A program made the translations under genes and the position numbers. This document shows positions 57,801 through 64,000 of a DNA stretch of 64,000 bases, in pieces. The stretch spans positions 57,041,994-57,105,993 of the forward strand of contig NC_066316.1 of NCBI RefSeq assembly GCF_022539315.1, read 5' to 3'. Source of the stretch: Serinus canaria (lineage: Eukaryota; Chordata; Aves; Passeriformes; Fringillidae). The notes beneath the pieces were generated by a model, which was not told the origin of the DNA, made no database searches, and saw nothing but the letters and a program-made list of their open reading frames with translations. The first letter of the stretch is position 1, and each line of letters opens with the position of its first letter.

Positions 57801-60510
57801 TGCCAGTACAGATTGATGCCTACGGCAGTGGCCTTTCAGTCTGATTTGCAGTGTTCCTGTGGTATAATTTCTGCTGACAGGCCTGGGGCTCTCAGAAATG
57901 CTCTGCTGGTGTGGCAGAGCACACTTCATGCAGAAGTGTTTCTTTTTGTATGAACAGATATCCCATGGCTCAAAACAACATTTGCCACGCTGGGAAGACT
58001 GAGCATCACAATAGCTTTTGAAGTTGTCTATCTAGTGAACAGTGAATTGTACCCTACAACACTGAGGTATGTCAAAAGCTCCCAGGAATCTTTCAACTTT
58101 TCCCTGTGCTTTTCACCATTTCCTATTTCACCATCCTTTGGTTAAACTTGGTTGTCTCCAGAGTTTCCCACTCTGAATAGCCACTGCCTAATGTGGAAGG
58201 CATATACTGAAGAGATAATTTTGGAGCTAAGTCTACATTCTACTCCTTAAACTGCTGGCTATTCTGTTTGGAGCACCTCTCTAATACCTGGTACTTCTTG
58301 TCTTTTGCAGAAACTTTGGTGTTTCCCTGTGTTCAAGTCTGTGTGATCTTGGTGGGATCATAGCCCCATTCCTGCTTTTCCGATTAGCAGCCATTTGGTT
58401 GGAGCTACCTCTAGTTATTTTCAGTAAGATTTAATTTACCATATATTTTTGCTTTAAATGTCCTTCTCCTAACAGAGCTTTTCTTTTGGGTCAAAAGCAG
58501 TATGTGGCCTTATCTCCCCCACAGAGCAGTGCTTCTCCACCTTTATGGCTAGAGCAAGAGGCTGAATGGCAAATGGGTGAAAGGTGATTTCTGTGCACAG
58601 CGTGCTCAGGTCTGCTTAGGTAACTCTGCTGAAGGAGCAGAAAAGAAACTATGTGAAGTGCTTTAAGACTGAGAAAGCTTTCAGCTAGGTTCTGTAACTG
58701 CATGGGAGTCTGTGGCTAAACCAGACTTCTAGGAGGTAGATGTGACTGGAAAATATCAAAATGAAAAGGATACAATAAGAGGGGAAATTTGCACCAGTGA
58801 CAACTTTAGCTGAAAACAGAATTGGAAAGACAAAAGACTTTAATCTTTTGAAAGATTACCATTATTTCAAGAAAATACAGAGATAGAAGTACAGTGTTCA
58901 CATTATCTAAATATTAAATTCTGCTGCTTCTGAGGGACACCTGAATTCCCTCTGTCTTAAGTAAACAGCTACAAAATCAGAGAGGATCAGAGTGAGCTGT
59001 GCAACACTCAGGGAACATTTGATTTTTTGCTCCAGTCCTTCTATTTTTGACTTAATACATTGTATAAATTATATCTATGCAGGAAATTATTCCAAAATAT
59101 CCATTCCTAGTTCAGATTGTATCTGAATGCTGTTCCCCAAGGAGTAGTTTTTATTCTGAACCACATAATTTACTTTGGCTATGGATAAAGAAGAGAGTAT
59201 TCAGGAAAATCCCAGTGGTTTCAGGAAACACAGATACATCTACATGACAGAGCCCTTTAAGAAAAGGCAGATTTGTTCTACATGAGAAATTCCACCCTGT
59301 TTCCCATGTTGCTTTTATACATTTGCCCATGTGCACTTACCTCAGGTTTTTGGCTTCTAAGATCTCCCTTTGCGGAGATCAGGCTGCAGATGAGCTCCTA
59401 GCCCTCAAGTGATTTTGCAATAGGCTAAATTAATGTTACATAGAGGTATTTGATTAGAATAGGTTAATCTGAAATAGTTGACTCATGTAAAACATCTCAC
59501 TTCAAACTCAATCTGAATAAACTTTTCTCAGTGGATAAATGCTGAAAATAAAAAAAGTAACAATGTTCTTATTGCTTTTGTATTTCTTCAATGTCCATTG
59601 TAGGTATTCTTGCAGCTGTCTGTGGCCTCCTAGTATTGCTTTTACCAGAGACAAAGGGAATCTCATTACCAGAGACAGTGGAGGATGTGGAGCAGCTTCC
59701 AAGGTATGAGATGTATTTTTTTACTTATACTTGGGTGAGGTTTCCAGGGGATGTTCTCCTCCAACTTTACCAACTGTCATGAAGTATTGACATTTTCCAG
59801 CATCCAAGTAAATTCCCTAGTTAGGTGGATGCTATGAGCAGGTGGTATTTTTCTCAATTGAAACCTGAACTTTGCAATATCACTAAGGAAGGCTATGAAA
59901 AAAATGTATGGTGATAAAACCTGTATTTTTCTTATAGAGACACAAAGTTGTCCAATGCATCTCTGGAAACAAAAAGCAACAACAGTGCACAAGAGAGGTG
60001 CTGCAAAGCATAGTCTGCAACTCTCTGCTCAAGAAAACCAGCCATTACCTCAGTCCAAGCATCCTGTGAAGAAGGGCCCCTTATCATGGATGCAATCCCA
60101 CAATTTGTGAAGTCATTTAAAAGTCACAAATTAGATGGATTTATAGCTGAAGAGCTTTAGGCACAGCTTTCCCTCTCCTGGCACACAGCAAGCCAGACTG
60201 CCCTACAGATATGTGGGGAATATTTGTACCTTGGCTAAATAATTTGAGGTCCTAGTCCTATAAATGAGTTTCAAGGAGAGGCTTTGAATATCACACTAAA
60301 AACTTTTGCCTGATTCAATGTAAAAACAAAAGAAAGAGGAATTTTTTAAAGGAAAAAATTAATGTTTCAGTACTGCAGCTTAGACTACAACTTGAACTAC
60401 ATATTTGCCTGTTTTTTCACACTTATACTGCTCTCTCCTTCTGTTTCAACAGTCATTTTGGAAAATGTGGCAAGAAACGGAAACACCGGGACACCAACTC
60501 TTATATTTGA
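36476..60510 (+). CDS. SLC22A3: Organic cation transporter 3 (extraneuronal monoamine transporter), complete, 11 exons
   Basis: Plasma-membrane facilitator of monoamines and other organic cations. Exons: 36476-36889, 45802-45905, 46300-46454, 48869-49034, 50031-50148, 55088-55185, 55323-55537, 57958-58066, 58311-58423, 59604-59703 and 60453-60510. All join in phase with GT/AG borders, giving 1650 bp or 549 residues (human 556). The start MPSFDE matches human OCT3 exactly; an in-frame ATG 21 bp upstream is less likely. TM1 spans about 20-43. The extracellular loop has N-glycosylation sites at N72, N82 and N111, and Cys at 51, 63, 89, 102, 122 and 143. W218, Y222 and T226 fall on the rat OCT1 substrate-site numbers. 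PESPRWL is at 283-289, the CDLGG Asp at 472 and LPETKG in TM12. The C-terminus SYI fits a class I PDZ ligand. One Arg is missing after TM4 relative to human (GSDQRMVGI). Confidence 0.95.
38267..38306. repeat. Perfect 20-bp tandem duplication
   Basis: Two adjacent identical copies of GGGAACTGCAAGGAGTTAGA (38267-38286 and 38287-38306). It looks like a recent slippage event. Confidence 0.9.
42890..42932. repeat. 17-bp perfect inverted repeat with 9-bp loop
   Basis: The arm AGCATCTCATTTCTGCT (42890-42906) and its exact reverse complement (42916-42932) flank TACAATGGC. It lies in SLC22A3 intron 1. Confidence 0.88.
45802..45905 (+). CDS. SLC22A3: SLC22A3 exon 2
   Basis: 104 bp, residues 139-172. 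Encodes [20 protein letters not shown] (end of the loop, TM2) and GYAADR at the TM2/TM3 loop. Confidence 0.95.
46300..46454 (+). CDS. SLC22A3: SLC22A3 exon 3
   Basis: 155 bp, residues about 173-224. Encodes [33 protein letters not shown] and the substrate-site W218 and Y222. Acceptor AACAG, donor GTGAGA. Confidence 0.95.
48741..48797 (+). mobile_element. Old CR1/L3-type LINE tail
   Basis: The pattern GCTGGGCTAGACACAACTG, CCTGATACAGC, TTCCTTATATG matches the 3' tail of ancient amniote CR1/L3 elements (gctgggctagatgg...tctgacccagtatgg type). Short and diverged, so tentative. Confidence 0.5.
48869..49034 (+). CDS. SLC22A3: SLC22A3 exon 4
   Basis: 166 bp, residues 225-280 (Trp 280 split with exon 5). 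Three bases shorter than the 169 bp of the SLC22A1-like exon 4: GSDQRMVGI replaces the GSKQRRIVGI of human OCT3, so one of the paired Arg is absent. The frame is kept. Ends LLYYW before GTAATG. Confidence 0.94.
50031..50148 (+). CDS. SLC22A3: SLC22A3 exon 5
   Basis: 118 bp, residues 281-319. Encodes [19 protein letters not shown] and a basic cytoplasmic loop ending HYSE. Acceptor TTACAG, donor GTACAG. Confidence 0.95.
50840..50899 (+). mobile_element. CR1-like 3' tail
   Basis: Ends GTCCCTTTCAACCTCAGCCA then TTCTATGATTCTT, the CR1 3' signature. Diverged. Confidence 0.65.
50925..51192 (-). mobile_element. CR1 LINE fragment, antisense
   Basis: Contains GGATGCAGCCCAGGATACAG, CAAGTGCACATTGCTGGGTC and CCAGCCTGTGTTGACACCAG, the reverse of the CR1 ORF2 3' region. 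It abuts a second CR1 in the opposite direction. Confidence 0.75.
51196..51672 (+). mobile_element. CR1 LINE 3' fragment, sense
   Basis: About 477 bp running through GAGGAAAGGCTGAGAGAGCT, GGCACTGGAACAGGTTTCCC and TTTGAGCAACCTGGCCTAGT to the terminal CCAACCC...CTATGATTCTGTG. This is classic avian CR1. It forms a tail-to-tail arrangement with the antisense fragment just before it. Confidence 0.9.
54721..55019 (-). mobile_element. Solo LTR-like element, minus orientation
   Basis: About 300 bp flanked by direct repeats GTCCCA (54715-54720 and 55020-55025). Read on the minus strand it has a CTATAAAAA TATA-like box and an upstream CCAAT-type segment. It contains a short inverted repeat around GAAACGGCAAGCGTTTC. 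It resembles passerine ERV LTRs by memory. The ends are not a clean TG/CA, so the exact borders are uncertain. No viral coding is present. Confidence 0.65.
55088..55185 (+). CDS. SLC22A3: SLC22A3 exon 6
   Basis: 98 bp, residues 320-352. Encodes [20 protein letters not shown] and [12 protein letters not shown]. Acceptor CCTCAG, donor GTGAGT. An LTR lies 68 bp upstream but the pyrimidine tract is present. Confidence 0.95.
55323..55537 (+). CDS. SLC22A3: SLC22A3 exon 7
   Basis: 215 bp, residues 352-423. TM7-TM9, with [29 protein letters not shown] and [11 protein letters not shown]. More CpG-rich than the flanking introns. Confidence 0.95.
56157..56292. repeat. T/G-rich low-complexity tract
   Basis: About 135 bp of T runs broken by G (GGTTTTTTGTTTG type) in SLC22A3 intron 7. 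Confidence 0.75.
57410..57556 (+). mobile_element. CR1 LINE 3' fragment
   Basis: Runs from CCTTCCTGGAGGTTTCCAAG through GACATGGTGTAGTGGTGGAG to CCAACCTAAGTGATTCTATG. Diverged sense CR1 tail in intron 7. Confidence 0.8.
57958..58066 (+). CDS. SLC22A3: SLC22A3 exon 8
   Basis: 109 bp, residues 424-460. Encodes [20 protein letters not shown] and [17 protein letters not shown] (TM10). [14 protein letters not shown] is identical to human OCT3. Confidence 0.95.
58311..58423 (+). CDS. SLC22A3: SLC22A3 exon 9
   Basis: 113 bp, residues 460-497. Encodes [20 protein letters not shown] and TM11, with the cation-binding Asp of CDLGG at 472. Confidence 0.95.
59604..59703 (+). CDS. SLC22A3: SLC22A3 exon 10
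   Basis: 100 bp, residues 498-531. TM12 ([19 protein letters not shown]) then [12 protein letters not shown]. Acceptor TTGTAG, donor GTATGA. Confidence 0.95.
60453..60510 (+). CDS. SLC22A3: SLC22A3 exon 11 with stop codon
   Basis: 58 bp after TCAACAG, residues 531-549. A basic cytoplasmic tail ([14 protein letters not shown]) ending NSYI, then TGA at 60508-60510. Confidence 0.92.
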
Positions 60511-60675
60511 CTTCTGAAGGACAGCACTGAGCTAAGAACTTTGTTCCCATACTGGGAATTTGTTCTCCACCTGCCACCATTTCAAAATTTGCTGCAGAAT
60601 ATGGATTAAACTTCATGTTTTCCCTCTAAGCACAAGGACATTTAATACAAGTAGTGTATTTTTCTATGAATATGG

Positions 60676-60681
60676 AATAAA
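60676..60681 (+). promoter_or_regulatory. Poly(A) signal of SLC22A3
   Basis: AATAAA 166 bp past the stop, followed by a T-run. It predicts a 3' UTR of about 190 bp; a longer alternative cannot be excluded. Confidence 0.65.
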
Positions 60682-60699
60682 TACTTTTTTTTTCTGAGT

Positions 60700-63600
60700 A
60701 CGCTGTTTGCAAGAAGGGACTGTGGTTCTTCACAGAGAACAGAACAGCTCTAAAAATATGGAATGTCCTGCTCAGTGACCCTGTATTCATTTCTGTATCT
60801 ATTTGAGACTTTTGTTTATTGTTTTGTTAGGATTTACATTTGTGTGGGAAGGATTTAAATGGCAGTGCTTGTTTAGATGACCTTGAGGAGGAGAGGATGA
60901 CTATTTTAACCTGTCCTCCTGTGCCCCTGAAGAATCTGGACCAACAGAAGTTATGGTGGCTGAAAGAGGAGGGCACTGATCAGGGTGACTCTTTCCCTGG
61001 TTGACAGGGATGGAAATCAGCAGTGTGCCTCAGCAGAATCTCTCTCTAGTCTGACTGTCATTCACAGGGACCCTTTTCAACAAGTGCCCTTCTTCTCTCC
61101 TTGTTCAAGGGCTTTCTGAAATATGGAAGCAGTCCTCCTCACCTTTCCAGGGCTTCATGTAGCTGTCAATCCCTGCACAGGGCATTAGCTCTGCGGGACA
61201 GATTGTCCTCTGCCCATTAGTGCCTTCCCCAGACACAGCGGGGGTTCATGTGACACCCCTCATCTCTCCAAGGGAAGGGCTTCTGCCTGCTCTCCTCTGT
61301 TGAGTGCTTTTTGAAACACCTCTTTCAAGAGCAAGCTGATTTTTTCCTTTGCAAATCATGCTCTCTGCCCATCCCTACAAACCAAATTCCTTCACCCCCA
61401 CCACTGCCAAGATGACTTGCAATTTCTGTCTTCTGTTCATTATCACTATTTGTCATCTTTCTGTCTTGGGGATAATTTTTTTGGGTTCTTGACAGAGATC
61501 TCAAGCTGACTTGGGCAGGGATGAGCCAGGAGCTTTGGTTATGAAGGGAGGTAAGTGTTAATTGGTCCTTTGAAGCAGACATGTAACAGAATAACTCTCT
61601 GGCTCTGTGAGCAGATTCCAGGGACAGACTGCCTTTCCCTTCTCCTGTATGACCTTCGTCAAGAATTGTGTCCTGGTCACTGACTGGTGAACAATACACT
61701 CCTTGCAGGGAAGGACTTGAAAAGATGTGGCATTCAAAAGGTATCCTGTTACCAACAGAGAAATAAATAAAAGAAAGTGAGATATTGTAAAGGACTTTAT
61801 AGACTTACAAAAAACCCCATGTTTGGCACAGACAAATATAGGACTGAGTTTGGAGGGTTCATACCACAAATCAGTAGCACTATGGTGCAGTCAGTAAAAA
61901 TGAATGATCACTGCTCCAGTCTCCCCATCCTAGGAGCACAGGAGGATTTCCTATGGTGAGGAATATACTGTGCTTTTCAGCAATTCCCATCGCTCTCTGC
62001 CTTTTTCCAGTAACTGCCTTTATCACCAGCCCTTCTGGAGGAAAACAGGACTTTTAATAATAATCCCAGCCTAATGTTTGCACACTTCAGGTAGTTAGGG
62101 ATAAAGGCCTGTCTTTCAAGGCTGTTTCCAACTTACTCTGAGGCATAGCAAAGGTCAAAGGTATGCTTAGCAAAACTCAGTAATGACTTAGAGATATGAA
62201 ACTAAATTAACATCTCACAATCTATATGGCTAATGTACAAGACATCACACAAAACTGGAGCTACTGCTACAAGGAGAAAACTTCTCCTAGACCAATACAG
62301 TCTTCTGTAGATAGCTGAAGATGATAGCCCAAGGCTGGCTGGCAGACACCAGCCCTGAACTGGAAGCTTTGGGCTTGCACTGGCCAGAGGCTGTGTTCCA
62401 GTGCAGGCCTCCAGCCACAAAACTCAGCCAGCCCCTACTGAAGGCACCTTGGAGAACCAGGGTGAAGTGATCACATGTGATGCTGGGTGAGCTGAACCAC
62501 CCCCTTCCATTTAGTGCTTCTTCTTTGTGATTTTTTTAAATTGGTGTCTTAAGCGCTTTAGCAGCTTGAGAAAGATTGCAGAGATCTTTTAAAGCTACAA
62601 CTTTCCAAATAAATGGGAATAATATTTGACAGCTTCTTCAGTTTGTGGACAACTAAAATGCATTGAGAAATGAGAGATGCAAAGACTTGTTTCCTCCTTT
62701 CAGATTGTGCTTTGTTTTGCATGTGTTGCTCAAAATATAATGTAATTGATAAATTCCAATAGGTAAAATGGCTTGGGATAGTGTCAGAAGTTTAAACATA
62801 TTTATTTCTTAAAAATTTGTTTTGTAAAGGACAGCATAAAAAAGCCTATGTGTGTGTTTTGACTTCTAATCTAGTAGTGCTAAGCAACCTCAGGTGGAGT
62901 TTGTATTTGGTCATTGCTTTTGTGCTAGCTCTTATCCCTAACAGGGATTTTGTAAGTTGAAAAATCATTCCATCTCTGTGAGACTGTGCTGCCTCCTGAA
63001 GATGTAGTGGATACATAATGTGGTGCATGACCAGCAGCCTGCTAATGGTGGGGTTGCACTCTTCTGGGTGAGAGATGACAGAAGAGGTGGTGGTACCAGA
63101 TGAAGAGCTTCAGCAATGGAGAACCCCAAGGAAAACCAGCTGCATGGAGGTGGATGCACCTGGGCATGCAGACCACAGGACAGGCTGTTTGTTCAAAAAA
63201 AAGTTATTCTAAATTCATATGTGCCTCCAACTGCTTAATACTTACAGGAAAGTCCTACAAGCTTCTCAGGAGGCATAGCATGTGTTACCATGCCTAAGAT
63301 GCATGTGTTGACACCAAAATGGCTGTTGTGACCCAGCTCACTCAGTGAGAGTCACCTCTTCACTGAGGGCCTGAACTCTGTCAGCTACAATTGTCTTGCA
63401 CGTGTGTCCTCCAGAGGCACAGTGAGGGATGTGAGGTACTCAAGAGACAAAGGGTCACTGTACCATCACCACAGGCACACAAACAATGTGACCTCAGAAA
63501 CCCAGCTGTGTTTTTCCTGTTGGCAAAGAGGTTTCTTGGACCAACAAGCAGATGGACGTGCTATTTTGGGTCAAATGCACCACTGTCACCACACGTGCTG

Positions 63601-64000
63601 GGTTACTTTATCCAGTCTGTGCAAATGGTTACCACAAAAAGTGACAATTTTTATTGCCCTTGACAGTCTTGCAGAAGGAAAGGATCACAACTGGCACTGT
63701 TTGAAGCATTATAAAGTGGGACTTTTGTGGTCACTCAAGCATATCCAGGCATTTCTAGCTAGTTTGGCAAGGAGAGCAGGGCCAATGGTTTCTCTGTCTA
63801 CAAGCCAGGTATTAGCCATGCCTTCAAGAGTTCACATCTGAAGAGCTTAATAAATCAAAGCCCAAGCTGCAACACAGAATTTCTTTTGTCAGGGAAGAAC
63901 TGTGCAAATCTCTTGGCCGGCTTAATGACCAAAGTGGATATATATGGAAAATACGCAGGAGGGTTTTTGTGCTCAGTGGATCCCTCTGACCAGACAGGTG
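60700..64000. other. Downstream of SLC22A3, no gene seen
   Basis: 3.3 kb with only short open frames lacking recognisable domains or splice context. In mammals the next gene is of the LPA/PLG group; no kringle-type exon was recognised here. Confidence 0.55.

Noticed and set aside
60700..64000. Exons of a plasminogen/LPA-type gene expected downstream by mammalian synteny
   Set aside because: No kringle or protease motif found in any frame; that gene may begin beyond the window.

Overview
This is vertebrate nuclear DNA, and the repeats point to a bird, most likely a songbird. Small split exons sit in AT-rich introns with canonical GT/AG borders. The interspersed repeats are CR1 LINE fragments and short endogenous-retrovirus LTRs of types I recognise from passerines. 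There are no bacterial features: no operons, CRISPR arrays or prokaryotic insertion sequences. All protein-coding content that I can support belongs to one family, the SLC22A organic cation transporters (major facilitator superfamily).

Layout. (1) 1038-8780, plus strand: exons 2-11 of an OCT1/OCT2-type gene, best read as SLC22A1; exon 1 lies outside the window. (2) 11818-17030, minus strand: the remains of a second OCT1/OCT2-type gene in the position and orientation of mammalian SLC22A2. Only exons 1-3 are recognisable. Exon 1 is split by a solo LTR, and exons 2 and 3 each carry a frameshift. (3) About 17.1-36.0 kb: 19 kb with no gene that I can support, holding a 29-bp minisatellite, a perfect 37-bp inverted repeat and CR1 fragments. 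(4) 36476-60510, plus strand: a complete 11-exon SLC22A3 (OCT3/EMT) gene encoding 549 residues, with a CpG-island promoter and a poly(A) signal. (5) 60.7-64.0 kb: no gene seen.

The plus/minus/plus order matches the mammalian SLC22A1-SLC22A2-SLC22A3 cluster. The two intact genes would encode plasma-membrane facilitators for organic cations such as monoamines, choline-like compounds and cationic drugs. The most interesting result is that the middle gene looks lost in this genome, with the disabling lesions directly readable. I see no novel defence, mobile or biosynthetic system. All exon borders were read by eye from splice sites, reading phase and family similarity; no alignment was run.
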